From Wujia chipingensis (GTDB taxonomy: Bacteria > Bacillota > Clostridia > Lachnospirales > Lachnospiraceae), in the NCBI RefSeq assembly GCF_014337155.1, contig NZ_CP060632.1, positions 1,495,001-1,559,000 on the forward strand: a stretch of DNA of 64,000 nucleotides. Direction: 5' to 3'. The position numbers were made by a program, and so were the translations under genes. Below, piece after piece: positions 8,748 to 18,893 of the stretch; position 1 is the first letter of the stretch; every line of letters starts with the position of its first letter. Under the pieces are notes generated by a model. That model was not told where the DNA came from. It ran no database searches and saw nothing but the letters and a program-made list of their open reading frames with translations.

Positions 8748-9089
8748 TTATCTATGCATGTGTCTCGTTGCTCTTGTAAGCCTGCGCATACACTCAAAAT
8801 CGTCAAGGATCCGAGCTTTAATCACAGGATCATTCTCCTTCACAATAATACGGTCAAGCTGCTCCTGACAGGTCAAATTTGTTTTGTTCTCACGGACTTT
8901 GCTGTCTTTTCCAGCGTCCAATGAACCGACACGTACCATCAGGAACTCATCGAGATTACTCTGGAAGATTGACACGAACGACAGCCGCTCGCAGAGCGGA
9001 TTGTTCTCATCCACTGCTTCTTCCAATACTCTTTTATTGAACTTTAACCAGGAAAGTTCCCGGTTATCATAGATTGTTTCTTGTAACAT
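8748..9089 (-). pseudogene. ppk1: Polyphosphate kinase remnant with internal deletion
   Basis: The first about 88 residues match the N-terminal domain of polyphosphate kinase 1 ([37 protein letters not shown], then EQLDRII). The frame then jumps to [17 protein letters not shown], which resembles the far C-terminal part of the same enzyme, and ends after 113 residues in a poorly conserved tail. Normal PPK1 is about 700 residues, so the catalytic domains, including the phospho-histidine, are missing. PPK1 makes inorganic polyphosphate from ATP. The remnant starts 12 nt after the Na/Pi symporter gene, in keeping with a former phosphate operon. Confidence 0.75.
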
Positions 9090-9101
9090 GTTATTTTCCT
9101 C

Positions 9102-10784
9102 CTATGCTTCCTCCAATTCCAGGAAACGGACATTGTCCATCACTTCTTCCACCATGCCGTTGCAACTGTCGCCGATGCGCTCTAAGCTGTGAAGCATATT
9201 GGAAAACGGATAAGTAAATTCCGGTTTGCAATTTTTCTTGCGCAGACGTTTTAGATGGTTCTTGTTGAATTTCTTCTCCATATTACGCAGTTCCTTGCGA
9301 TAATCGAAGACCTTCCTTGCAGTCTTTGTATCCCCATTTTCCAGTGAGACAATCGATGTCCGATACATGATTTCTACGTTATCAATTACTTTTCCAAGTT
9401 CCTCAACTGCATCCTTTGAGAATTTATACTTTCCTTCGAGTTTGGCACGTATAACCGGTGAAGCATCCTCACACCGCTTGCTGACACGTGCAATATCATT
9501 TAGGACATACAACAGTCCCGCAGTCGTAGATGATTGCTCTTCAGTCAGAGAACCATTCGAGAACATTCCAGAGATATAGCTGACAGTATTCTCATCAATC
9601 TCTGTTACAAGCTTCGCATTTTTTTCTAGCTCGGCAAGCGCTTTGCTATCATTATTCATCACCGTTGCCTTCATATTTCCAATCATTTCTGATACAAGGC
9701 GTCCTGTACGGCGGATCTCCTGGGATACAAGATACATAGCTGCAATCGGCTGACTGATCACATTTTTGTCAAGAAAGCTTTTCTCTTTATAATCTTCGAT
9801 AGACACTTCCTTGTCATCTCTGACAATAAACATAACAATCTTCACCATAACCGGAAGAAGCGGCAGCCAGATCAGAGTATTGATGATATTAAAGCTCATA
9901 TGTGCATTTGCAATCTGACGTGATATCACATCCAGTTCATTTCCCTTTGGTGAGATCATCTCAACAAACTTTGCAAATGGCTTGATGATCCAGATAAAGA
10001 TAAAGGAACCGGTAATATTAAACACGCTATGTGCAATCGCACAGCGTTTTGCATCCTTGGACTGACCGATACTTGCCAATATTGCGGTAATGGTTGTACC
10101 GATATTATCGCCGAGCAGAATCGGAATTGCGCCAACTAATCCGATCACACTCGCACCATCCGGACCTGCTTGTGATGCGAAGCTCTGCAATACCGCAATC
10201 GTTGCAGAGCTGCTCTGTACGACAAGCGTCATAACCAAACCGACACCAACGCCAAGTACCGGAATATGGCTGACTTTCTCCATCATATTGATAAATACCG
10301 GGCTTGTTGCAAGCGGCTTCATGACATCGCCCATCATCTCGATACCAACAAACAACAAACCGAAGGCGAAGATTGTCTGTCCGACAAACTTCACCTTTTC
10401 TTTCTTCGCAATAAACGCGATCAGGAAACCGATAAATACGATCGGCATAATATAATCACTGATCTTAAATGCCATCAGCTGTGCTGTCATCGTTGTTCCG
10501 ATGTTCGCACCGAAGATAACAGAGATACCCTGCTTTAAGGACATCAATCCGGCGCTGACAAAACCGATTACCAATACAGTTGTCGCACTGGAACTCTGCA
10601 GAACTGCCGTTACAAGTGCGCCCGCCAACATTCCGCACACGGCATTTCGTGTAAGTACTCCCAACACCTTCTTCATTTTGTCTCCGGCTACCTTCTGGAG
10701 CGATTCACTCATCATATTCATTCCGAATATAAAAAGTGCCAAACCTCCCAGCAAACCGAACACAGTCGCCATACTTTCGTTCAT
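9102..10784 (-). CDS. nptA: Na+/phosphate symporter with C-terminal PhoU-like domain
   Basis: A 560-residue membrane protein. Two inverted Na/Pi-cotransporter repeats each carry the signature QSSSAT (near residues 64 and 190), with about eight membrane segments up to about residue 315. A cytoplasmic helical PhoU-like domain follows (about 340-560), including a late RIGDSCN motif. Such proteins move phosphate with sodium; the PhoU-like domain is thought to regulate them. It is followed by the ppk1 remnant. Pho-box-like repeats and a possible cre site lie upstream. Confidence 0.9.
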   Translation of the reverse strand: MNESMATVFGLLGGLALFIFGMNMMSESLQKVAGDKMKKVLGVLTRNAVCGMLAGALVTAVLQSSSATTVLVIGFVSAGLMSLKQGISVIFGANIGTTMTAQLMAFKISDYIMPIVFIGFLIAFIAKKEKVKFVGQTIFAFGLLFVGIEMMGDVMKPLATSPVFINMMEKVSHIPVLGVGVGLVMTLVVQSSSATIAVLQSFASQAGPDGASVIGLVGAIPILLGDNIGTTITAILASIGQSKDAKRCAIAHSVFNITGSFIFIWIIKPFAKFVEMISPKGNELDVISRQIANAHMSFNIINTLIWLPLLPVMVKIVMFIVRDDKEVSIEDYKEKSFLDKNVISQPIAAMYLVSQEIRRTGRLVSEMIGNMKATVMNNDSKALAELEKNAKLVTEIDENTVSYISGMFSNGSLTEEQSSTTAGLLYVLNDIARVSKRCEDASPVIRAKLEGKYKFSKDAVEELGKVIDNVEIMYRTSIVSLENGDTKTARKVFDYRKELRNMEKKFNKNHLKRLRKKNCKPEFTYPFSNMLHSLERIGDSCNGMVEEVMDNVRFLELEEA

Positions 10785-10836
10785 TTTAATTCTTCCTTCC
10801 TCTTTTGGGCATTTTTAACCGATTTGAAAGCTGTTT

Positions 10837-10850
10837 TGCAAGCGTTTCCC
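10837..10850. promoter_or_regulatory. Possible CcpA (cre) site upstream of the Na/Pi symporter
   Basis: The 14-mer TGCAAGCGTTTCCC fits the cre consensus TGNAANCGNTNNCA at every fixed position except the last. It lies 53 bp upstream of the symporter start codon, a position compatible with repression. No other evidence for catabolite control is visible. Confidence 0.3.
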
Positions 10851-10915
10851 GTAAGCAAAATTGCTCTCATAGCTTGAATAATATCGAAATATGGAGTTTG
10901 CTTCTATCAACAGAA

Positions 10916-10942
10916 GGTAAAGAATTGTTAAATCTATGTAAA
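10916..10942. promoter_or_regulatory. Pho-box-like repeat upstream of the Na/Pi symporter
   Basis: On the minus strand TTTACA and TTAACA start 11 bp apart, followed by TTTACC about one further turn away. This fits the TT(A/T)ACA repeats bound by PhoP/PhoB-type regulators. A closely similar 27-bp stretch occurs at 11697-11723 on the other side of the alarmone synthetase gene, which argues for a functional site over chance. Confidence 0.5.
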
Positions 10943-10965
10943 GCGATATTTCTGCTAAAAGAAAA

Positions 10966-10983
10966 AGCGCCAAACTGGCGCTT
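10966..10983 (-). terminator. Terminator of the alarmone synthetase gene
   Basis: The inverted repeat AAGCGCC/GGCGCTT with a 5-nt loop overlaps the stop codon at 10982 and is followed on the minus strand by TTTTTCTTTT. Confidence 0.8.
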
Positions 10984-11674
10984 AAATTTCTTTGATCTTA
11001 TCCCGTAACCGCATCATATTCGTATCCATATCGGCAATCACATCGGAATATCGTTTCAACTCCTGCACGATTTCCCCGGTATCAACCAGATCTTTCTTAT
11101 AGAGTAGCTGGTAATCGAGTACCGACCAGGAATCCATGGCAACCGTGCGAAGCTGTAGTTCCACCTTCATCCATTCTGTCTTTTTCGACAGATAAATCGG
11201 GACAGACAGAATCATATGTACCCCCTGATAACCGGAAGATTTCGGCGTTTTGATATAATCCTTGATTTTGAGGATCTTGATATCATGCTGGATCTTCAGA
11301 CAATCCACCAACGCATAGATATCATCCCGGAATATACAGGTCACCCGGACGCCAACGATATCATTCAATTTCTTTTTCGCGTTATCTAAGTTGATCGTAT
11401 ACCCTTTGCGGCGCAACTTCAAAAAGATACTCTCTGCGCTTTTGATACGGTGTGTTAACCGCACAACAACCTCGCGCTGCAGATTCTCCTGCAATTCCAG
11501 ATTGATCATTGTCAGCTTCGATTCTAATATCTGGATCGCCCACATACACCGAAGCTGATATTCCTTATCCGATAAGGAATTTGCAAAATCCGTAATAATC
11601 TTACGGTCATTTTTTGTAATATGTAATTGTAACTGTTTTTCCTGTTCCATAATATTTATATATGCCTCATTCAT
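10982..11674 (-). CDS. Small alarmone synthetase ((p)ppGpp synthetase)
   Basis: A 230-residue RelA/SpoT-synthetase-domain protein without the hydrolase, TGS or ACT domains of full-length Rel, so of the RelQ/RelP small alarmone synthetase type. Typical segments are NDIVGVRVTCIFRDDIYAL, YIKTPKSSGYQGVHMIL and the acidic ELQLRTVAMDSWSVLDYQL. It should transfer pyrophosphate from ATP to GTP or GDP to make (p)ppGpp. The start is the ATG at 11674; no good Shine-Dalgarno is visible and the presumed promoter is very close, so the mRNA may be nearly leaderless or the ATG at 11650 may be used. A Pho-box-like repeat lies 23 bp upstream. Confidence 0.85.
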   Translation of the reverse strand: MNEAYINIMEQEKQLQLHITKNDRKIITDFANSLSDKEYQLRCMWAIQILESKLTMINLELQENLQREVVVRLTHRIKSAESIFLKLRRKGYTINLDNAKKKLNDIVGVRVTCIFRDDIYALVDCLKIQHDIKILKIKDYIKTPKSSGYQGVHMILSVPIYLSKKTEWMKVELQLRTVAMDSWSVLDYQLLYKKDLVDTGEIVQELKRYSDVIADMDTNMMRLRDKIKEI

Positions 11675-11696
11675 TCTTTTTATTCTATCAATGTTT

Positions 11697-11723
11697 GGTT
11701 AAAGATTGTTAAATCTATGCAAA
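11697..11723. promoter_or_regulatory. Pho-box-like repeat between synthetase and divergent gene
   Basis: This 27-bp stretch is nearly the same as 10916-10942. On the minus strand it reads TTTGCA then TTAACA one turn away, then TTTAACC. It ends just before the -35 box of the plus-strand promoter at 11730, an activator-like position, and is also close upstream of the alarmone synthetase. Either or both genes could be controlled. Confidence 0.45.
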
Positions 11724-11729
11724 ATGCAC

Positions 11730-11758
11730 TTGCATAAAGTGTTTTAAGCCCCTATACT
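11730..11758 (+). promoter_or_regulatory. Promoter of the 11842 gene
   Basis: TTGCAT (11730-11735), a 17-nt spacer and TATACT (11753-11758) form a good vegetative promoter on the plus strand. Confidence 0.6.
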
Positions 11759-11841
11759 ATCTATATGTGAATATTCATCATACACCATGTATTTCCAATA
11801 CTGTTCAAAAAGATGATTACCAAAAGAAAGGATTTTCTAAT

Positions 11842-12303
11842 ATGAAGGGCTATAAATATACTGTTAATAAACGGCGTGCAAACCGGCTTGCCTATCGTTT
11901 TCTTGGATTTATGTTTCTACTTGTCGCCACCTTGCAGGCATTTACAATGATCCATGGCTACGCCAAACACCTGGTGTTAACAGCGTTGTTTGTTACATTT
12001 GTTGGTGCCTACGGAATCTATCTCGTAGTGATGTCCTTTCGGAAGCAGGCATTTTCAGCAACCTATATCTTTGATGACACCGGCTTTACGATCGAACATA
12101 AATATGGAACTACCCATTACGACTTCGATCAGATCAAGCATGTGACGATGGTTATTCCGGACGAAAACATGATTTTTTATATTCTGAATGTTTTCACAGA
12201 GAAGGAACGCTATACAATTTCATTTATGATGCAGAAGGAATTATGTGAGAATATCTATGAATTTATGCATGCACGTTTACCAAAGAAAGACACGGAAGAT
12301 TAG
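11842..12303 (+). CDS. Two-pass membrane protein of unknown function
   Basis: A 153-residue protein not assigned to a named family. Residues about 18-37 and 44-64 are hydrophobic and form two membrane segments, followed by a cytoplasmic domain of about 85 residues rich in beta-like segments (YIFDDTGFTIEHKYGTTHYDF), which resembles the small YcxB-like / PH-like domains of two-pass proteins. The ATG at 11842 is preferred because AAAGGA precedes it; an in-frame ATG at 11767 would add 25 non-conserved-looking residues. It has its own promoter, is one of few plus-strand genes here and is followed by a terminator. Confidence 0.65.
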   Translation: MKGYKYTVNKRRANRLAYRFLGFMFLLVATLQAFTMIHGYAKHLVLTALFVTFVGAYGIYLVVMSFRKQAFSATYIFDDTGFTIEHKYGTTHYDFDQIKHVTMVIPDENMIFYILNVFTEKERYTISFMMQKELCENIYEFMHARLPKKDTED

Positions 12304-12316
12304 TTCCGTGCCTTTT
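12289..12316 (+). terminator. Terminator after the 11842 gene
   Basis: CACGGAA/TTCCGTG surrounds the stop codon and is followed by CCTTTTCTTTTT on the plus strand. Confidence 0.75.
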
Positions 12317-12358
12317 CTTTTTACCACCTGACGGCGGTGCCCTGCTCATATTGAGCGA

Positions 12359-12704
12359 TGGAGCTGAGGGGAATCGAACCCCTGTCCGAAAGCTCTTCCA
12401 TTACAGCTTCTCCCATTACAGTTTGTATATTGGATTTCCCATACAAAAACGCCTACAAACAGGCTTTCCTATATGGTAGCTTCATGAATTTTCCGAAACC
12501 GCAAAGCTTAAGCCCCGGAGTGTCCCACTAAGTCGATGCCAGGATTCTAAGTTGTGGGGAACCTAGATCTGACAGCTGCCATAATTAGGCAGCGTACGCG
12601 TAATTTTCGTCTGCGTTTATATTTATTTTCCAAGTTTTAGCGTGGTCCTGGTCCACGAATGGCTACCGTAATTTCTAAACCCCCGTCGAAACCAGTACAA
12701 CCCC
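12359..12704 (-). ncRNA. ssrA: Transfer-messenger RNA (tmRNA)
   Basis: The 5' end GGGGTTG pairs with CAGCTCC at the 3' end to form a 7-bp acceptor stem, and the T arm GGGGTTCGATTCCCC is present near the 3' end. The 3' CCA is not encoded. The tag reading frame ends ...N-A-D-E-N-Y-A-Y-A-A then TAA; the codon before the Asn is ATA, so the exact resume codon is uncertain. Ribosomes stalled on broken mRNAs are rescued by tmRNA with SmpB, encoded about 400 bp upstream in the same direction. Length is 346 nt. Confidence 0.93.
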
Positions 12705-12760
12705 TGGTTTGATTGACGAAAATCTATATATCCCACTTTAAAAGTGTATATACCAAGCTA

Positions 12761-13078
12761 TTATTCTGCATCTGTTGCAGATGCATCTTCTGGAGTAGCA
12801 TCGCTATTGCTTGCTGTTGGGAATACATATCCCGTATAATTAGCTGCCCAATACTGTTGTGCCCAATAATCGTAAACCGATGCATTGATTGTCTTATTTG
12901 CCTGGCGTGTCTCATAGTTTTTCTGATATGCATGTCTGCCCAGAGGGAAACCGACCAGAGCACCTAAAATAGCGGCACATACTAAAATCTCCACTACCTG
13001 TTTTGCTTTTTGTTTCTTCTGAATCTTCTTTCGATTCTTCTTCTCTTCCTTATAGCGATCTACTTTTGCCTGACTCAT
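12761..13078 (-). CDS. Small single-pass membrane protein, unknown
   Basis: A 105-residue protein with a strongly basic N-terminus (KEEKKNRKKIQKKQKAKQ, residues 10-27), one membrane segment (about 29-47) and an extracytoplasmic tail rich in Tyr/Trp then Ser/Asp. No known domain was recognised. It lies between smpB and ssrA, separated from smpB by 27 nt, so it is probably co-transcribed with the trans-translation genes, but nothing in the sequence ties it to that function. Confidence 0.65.
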   Translation of the reverse strand: MSQAKVDRYKEEKKNRKKIQKKQKAKQVVEILVCAAILGALVGFPLGRHAYQKNYETRQANKTINASVYDYWAQQYWAANYTGYVFPTASNSDATPEDASATDAE

Positions 13079-13105
13079 ACGTTCTCCTACCTTAACTTCT
13101 CATAT

Positions 13106-13576
13106 TTATCCCAGATTACGAATCTTGAAGTCTCGTTCAACTTCTCGTTTCATATCCTTTTTCGCGATATCATCCCGCTTATCGTACAGCTTCTTACCAC
13201 GTGCCAATCCAATCTCGACTTTGACAAGACTATCCTTAAAATATACTTTTAACGGCACCAAGGTATATCCCTTCATTTTCTGCTGTCCGATCAATTTGTT
13301 GATCTCATAGCGATGTAGCAACAGCTTTCTTGTCCGAAGTGGATCTTTATTGAAGATATTTCCCTTCTCATACGGAGATATATTCATGCGATAGACATAT
13401 ACCTCATCGCCATCCAATCCGACAAACGCCTCTTTGATACTGCATTTTCCCATACGGAGAGATTTCACTTCCGTTCCAACTAAAGCAATGCCAGCCTCGT
13501 ATGTGTCCTCTATGAAGTAATCATGATATGCTTTTTTGTTATTGGCTATCAGTTTCGTCCCTCGTTGCTTCGCCAC
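13106..13576 (-). CDS. smpB: SsrA-binding protein SmpB
   Basis: A 156-residue protein that binds tmRNA and carries it to stalled ribosomes. The family N-terminus [19 protein letters not shown], the [15 protein letters not shown] strand and the C-terminal [14 protein letters not shown] tail are present. The start is a GTG at 13576 with AAGGAG nine bases upstream; a TTG three codons earlier sits directly on that site and cannot be used. The start lies inside the 3' end of rnr (38-bp overlap in another frame), which suggests coupling. Confidence 0.93.
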   Translation of the reverse strand: MAKQRGTKLIANNKKAYHDYFIEDTYEAGIALVGTEVKSLRMGKCSIKEAFVGLDGDEVYVYRMNISPYEKGNIFNKDPLRTRKLLLHRYEINKLIGQQKMKGYTLVPLKVYFKDSLVKVEIGLARGKKLYDKRDDIAKKDMKREVERDFKIRNLG

Positions 13577-15722
13577 TTTTTTCAACTCCTTCTATATTAC
13601 CATCAATCAGTGAAAAATCAATGGTTTTCTTAATTTTATCACATTTTAACACTTTGATGCGCACTTTGTCACCCAATTGATATTTCTTTTTCGTTTTTTC
13701 TCCGACCATCGCATATTCCTGCTCGTTGAAATAATAGAAATCATCATACATATAGGCAACAGAGACTGCACCTTCTACTGTATTATCCAATTCCACAAAG
13801 ATGTAGTTTGAGGTAACGCCAGAGATTACTCCATCGAATTCTTCCCCGATGTGCTCCGACATATACTCAATCTCTTTTAACTTGATGACATCCCGCTCTG
13901 CTTCTTCTGCCCGACGCTCTTTGACGGAATTATCATTTGCAACGGTCGGCAGAATGTGACGGTAATGTTCAATCCGCTTCTCGGAAAGTTCACCGTGCAG
14001 ATTCTCCTTGATGATACGATGGATCTGTAGATCCGGGTACCGGCGGATTGGAGATGTAAAATGGCAGTAATACTTGCACGACAGGCCAAAATGTCCGGTG
14101 CACTCAGTCGAGTAACGTGCCTGCTTCATCGAACGGAGCATCATCTTGCTGATCAGTGCCTCATATGGCTTGCCCTCGATCTGGTCAAGGATTTTCTGCA
14201 ATTCCTTCGGATGTGTCTCATCTCTGGATGCCTTGATAAAGAGTCCAAAATTATTGATGAATGCGGCTAAAATATCGATCTTCTCCTCATCCGGATGCTC
14301 ATGGACACGATATTCAAACGGTAGCTCCTGCCAGAAATAGTCTTCTGCGATTGTCTCATTGGCAGCCAGCATGAAATCCTCGATGATCTTCGTTGCAGGA
14401 TTCCGGTCATATGGCTTGATTTCCACTGGTTTGTGGTTTTCATCCACAATAATCTTTGTCTCAGCAACATCAAAATCAATCGAACCACGTTTTCGGCGGT
14501 TCTTCCGAAGAATTGTGGAAAGCTCCAGCATCAGATCAAACATTGGCACGAGAGGTTCATACCGTTTCAATACTTCCTCGTCACTCCGCTCTAAGATCTT
14601 CTCAACATTTGTATAAGTCATACGTTCATCGACATGCAGGATACCCTCACAGATCGTATGATCCAACAGCTTGCCTTTTTTGTCAAACTTCATCACACAG
14701 CTAAGTGTGAGACGGTCTGTACCAGCATTCAAAGAACAGATACCATTTGATAATTTGTGTGGCAGCATCGGGATGACACTATCCACAAGATAGCAGCTTG
14801 TTCCACGCTTCAATGCTTCCTTATCAAGTGGGGATTTCTCCTTTACATAATGCGATACATCCGCAATATGTACACCCAATGTATAGACACCATCTTCAAA
14901 AGATAACGTAATCGCATCATCCAAGTCTTTTGCGTCTTCACCATCAATTGTTACGGTTGGAAGTGCCCGGAAATCCGTACGTCCGACAAAATCCGCTTCG
15001 TCCACTTCATCTGGAATATCTTTCAGGGAATCCATGACCTTGTCCGGATATTCCACTGGTATATCATATGCCCGTACAACCGAAAGTATGTCCGTGCCTG
15101 GATCATTCACATGTCCTAAGATCTCAATAATCTCGCCTTCCGGAGATTTATGATCCGCACCATAGTTGGTAATCCTGCATACAACCTTGTGTCCAGTCAT
15201 TGCCCCCATAGAATCCTTCTTTGCAACAAAGATATCATCAGCTACCTTCTGGTTATCTGGAATCACAAAGCCAAAGTTCTGCTGTTTGTCATATGTTCCA
15301 ACAATTGTTGTAAGTCCACGCTTTAAAATCTGAGTAACCTTTGCCTCGGTGCTTTTTCCCTGTTTCGTATAAGAATCCGGTGCAATCATGACACGATCCC
15401 CGTGAAAGGCTCCCATCGAAAACTTGGCTGGAATAAAGAAATCGTCCTTATATCCTTCTACACGGACAAATCCATATCCCTTTTTGTTGCCGATATAATC
15501 ACCGACTAAGAATTTATCATCCAGTTTCTTATATTTACCCTTCGGGGTAACAGTAATCTTTCCTTCTTCTACCAGTTCGTTTAATGCTTCTTCCACACGT
15601 TTTTTATCGGCATCCTTAACCTGAAGCAGGAAACGGATGTCTTTGAGACGCATCGGCTTGTACTGTTCATCACAAATAAAATCATATAACTTCTGTTTTA
15701 CGCGTTCTCTTTTTTCTCCCAT
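13539..15722 (-). CDS. rnr: Ribonuclease R
   Basis: A 727-residue 3'-5' exoribonuclease that degrades structured RNA and helps clear tmRNA-tagged messages. An N-terminal winged-helix part (about 1-60) is followed by two cold-shock OB domains, the RNB catalytic domain with [14 protein letters not shown] (metal-binding aspartates near 260-275) and HIADVSHYV, and a C-terminal S1 domain (about 625-710). The length is normal. Its 3' end overlaps smpB. Confidence 0.95.
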   Translation of the reverse strand: MGEKRERVKQKLYDFICDEQYKPMRLKDIRFLLQVKDADKKRVEEALNELVEEGKITVTPKGKYKKLDDKFLVGDYIGNKKGYGFVRVEGYKDDFFIPAKFSMGAFHGDRVMIAPDSYTKQGKSTEAKVTQILKRGLTTIVGTYDKQQNFGFVIPDNQKVADDIFVAKKDSMGAMTGHKVVCRITNYGADHKSPEGEIIEILGHVNDPGTDILSVVRAYDIPVEYPDKVMDSLKDIPDEVDEADFVGRTDFRALPTVTIDGEDAKDLDDAITLSFEDGVYTLGVHIADVSHYVKEKSPLDKEALKRGTSCYLVDSVIPMLPHKLSNGICSLNAGTDRLTLSCVMKFDKKGKLLDHTICEGILHVDERMTYTNVEKILERSDEEVLKRYEPLVPMFDLMLELSTILRKNRRKRGSIDFDVAETKIIVDENHKPVEIKPYDRNPATKIIEDFMLAANETIAEDYFWQELPFEYRVHEHPDEEKIDILAAFINNFGLFIKASRDETHPKELQKILDQIEGKPYEALISKMMLRSMKQARYSTECTGHFGLSCKYYCHFTSPIRRYPDLQIHRIIKENLHGELSEKRIEHYRHILPTVANDNSVKERRAEEAERDVIKLKEIEYMSEHIGEEFDGVISGVTSNYIFVELDNTVEGAVSVAYMYDDFYYFNEQEYAMVGEKTKKKYQLGDKVRIKVLKCDKIKKTIDFSLIDGNIEGVEKSGEATRDETDSQ

Positions 15723-15740
15723 AACGTAACACCTCCCAAA

Positions 15741-15766
15741 AAAATAAGCTGCTTTTTATCAAAGCA
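15741..15766 (-). terminator. Hairpin with T run between secG and rnr
   Basis: On the minus strand AAGCTGCTT/AAGCAGCTT is followed by ATTTTTTT, and the rnr Shine-Dalgarno GGGAGGTG comes straight after. It can end the secG transcript; any read-through mRNA would carry the hairpin next to the rnr ribosome binding site. Confidence 0.75.
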
Positions 15767-15777
15767 GCTTGTAAAAT

Positions 15778-16011
15778 CTAAATGAATTTTGATGACAGGA
15801 CCAAAGCCAGTGCAAAATACAGAACACCAAGAACGACTGTAACCTTCTTCAATACAGACTCTTTGGATTTTCCTTTGTTCTTGCTCCAATAGCTATCTGC
15901 GCCACCGCCGCTGATTGCGCCGGACAAACCGCCTTTACCTTCCTGCATCATAACGATAACTGCCAAGATAACAGATATTACCAAAAATATTATAATTAAC
16001 GCTGTCTTCAC
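15778..16011 (-). CDS. secG: Preprotein translocase subunit SecG
   Basis: A 77-residue protein with two membrane segments (about 3-22 and 54-75) around the typical SecG loop MMQEGKGGLSGAISGG. It is the small accessory subunit of the SecYEG channel. It lies between eno and rnr, as commonly seen in Clostridia. Confidence 0.93.
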   Translation of the reverse strand: MKTALIIIFLVISVILAVIVMMQEGKGGLSGAISGGGADSYWSKNKGKSKESVLKKVTVVLGVLYFALALVLSSKFI

Positions 16012-16048
16012 GAGAATTCCTCCTTATTATTTTAACTCATACTTGAAC

Positions 16049-16077
16049 ATATTACCATAAGAATTTCGTAAATACAA
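16049..16077 (-). promoter_or_regulatory. secG promoter
   Basis: TTGTAT (16072-16077), 17 nt, TAATAT (16049-16054) on the minus strand, upstream of secG and after the eno stop. Confidence 0.5.
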
Positions 16078-16127
16078 TATATAATTTAAGAAAAATCTGC
16101 TAAATTTGGCATTTGTATGGCAATATT

Positions 16128-17456
<1,329 letters not shown>

Positions 17457-17501
17457 CTAATTATTTCCGAATCGGAGCTTTTTATACATAAGTTACATAT
17501 A

Positions 17502-17536
17502 AAAAACGTCCTGCAATGGTTTTTTCACAGGACGTT
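17502..17536 (-). terminator. Terminator after the xanthine permease remnant
   Basis: AAACGTCCTG/CAGGACGTTT with a T run on the minus strand, 30 bp after the permease stop. Confidence 0.8.
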
Positions 17537-17564
17537 TCGATTATTTCAATATTAAATTCAGATG

Positions 17565-18284
17565 TTATTCTGCAGTTGTCTCTGTTTCTGTCTCAATCGT
17601 ATGTGCCTCCATGTTCTTCGGAAGTACAAGATTCAGAATGATTGCCACGATAAATACAACAGCGACGCAGTTTTCGGCAAATACCGTCTGGACAATACGA
17701 GGGAAGATTGCGAAAATCTCCGGCACCTGTGTAAATCCAAGACCGATACTTAAGGAAAGTGCTGTAATCGTAATGTTTCTCTGTGTATAGCCACATCTGC
17801 CAAGCATCTGGATACCGCTTACGACAATCGTACCGAACATCATGATCGTACAGCCGCCAAGTACCGCATCCGGCAATGTTGCAAGCACAGCGCCGAAGAT
17901 CGGGAAGATTCCCGCTAAGATCATAATAACCGCACCGGTTGCAATCGTAAAACGGTTTACGACCTTCGTCATGGCAACCAAGCCGACATTCTGGCTAAAT
18001 GAAGTGATCGGCAGACAGCCAAATACCGACGATAATGCGCTGACAAAACCGTCACAGGCAATCGAACCGGATGTCTCCTTCGTCGTCGCATCTCTGCCAA
18101 GTCCGGCGCTCTCACTCGCACTTAATCCGCAAGCTGCCGCTGCAATGATGATTGGAGCGATATTTGCAACAAACATCGCCAGAATATGCTGTAATCCAAA
18201 CGGAATTGCCTTGGCAACCGGCACTCTTCCCTCTAATCTGTAAATATTTTCAATCGAAGCTTCTGTCTTACTCGTCTTATGCAT
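17565..18284 (-). pseudogene. pbuX: Xanthine permease with in-frame internal deletion
   Basis: A 239-codon frame of the NCS2 nucleobase:cation symporter family, about half the normal 440-460 residues. The N-terminal first membrane segment (IPFGLQHILAMFVANIAPII) is present. After AAAACGLSASESAGLGRDA the sequence jumps to the family's second half (SGSIACDGFVSALSSVFGCLPITSFSQNVGL and onward). About 200 residues, including several membrane segments and the central substrate-site helices, are gone, but the frame is kept. It overlaps the end of xpt by 8 bp, the usual xpt-pbuX order. Xanthine uptake is almost certainly lost. Confidence 0.8.
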
Positions 18285-18861
18285 TCTCTCTGAATTTAAT
18301 TTCACCCGTTGTATAATCCATGCTATCCACAATTGCAAGGGATTCCAGATGGAATCCGAGATTGCGGATTACCTGTCCACCCGGCTGGAAGCCCTTCTCG
18401 ATGGCAATTCCGATACCGGATACTTCAGCGCCTGCGGATTTCACGATTGAGATAAGTCCCTGCAGGGCACAGCCGTTCGCAAGGAAATCATCGATGATCA
18501 GGACTTTATCCTCAGGGTTTAAGAATTTCTTCGATACGATAACCTGATTCTTGCACTTGTGTGTGAAAGATTCTACCTCTGCCACATACACATCACCTTC
18601 GATGTTGATGCTCTTCGACTTCTTCGCGAAGATAACCGGTACATCAAAATGTCTTGCGACGATACAGGCAATGCCGATGCCGGATGCCTCAATTGTCAGA
18701 ATCTTATTGATCTTCTCATCTGCAAATCGGCGCTTGAACTCCTCGCCAATCTGATCGAACAGGCGGACATCCATCTGGTGATTCAGAAAGCTGTCGACCT
18801 TCAGTACATTTCCTTCTTTTACTATGCCATCTTTTAAGATGCGTTCCTCTAGAAAATTCAA
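18277..18861 (-). CDS. xpt: Xanthine phosphoribosyltransferase
   Basis: A 194-residue enzyme making XMP from xanthine and PRPP for purine salvage. Family start [28 protein letters not shown] and the PRPP loop [15 protein letters not shown] are clear, and the length is normal. It has a GGAGG ribosome binding site. In many Firmicutes xpt-pbuX is preceded by a guanine riboswitch; none is visible here, and a fold-back element lies 33 bp upstream instead. Confidence 0.94.
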   Translation of the reverse strand: MNFLEERILKDGIVKEGNVLKVDSFLNHQMDVRLFDQIGEEFKRRFADEKINKILTIEASGIGIACIVARHFDVPVIFAKKSKSINIEGDVYVAEVESFTHKCKNQVIVSKKFLNPEDKVLIIDDFLANGCALQGLISIVKSAGAEVSGIGIAIEKGFQPGGQVIRNLGFHLESLAIVDSMDYTTGEIKFRENA

Positions 18862-18893
18862 TCTTCTTTCCTCCTGATATTAGAATAAGAAAA

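Noticed and set aside
18862..18893. Guanine riboswitch expected upstream of xpt
   Set aside because: Neither the gap nor the fold-back element shows the conserved purine-riboswitch core, so none was called.
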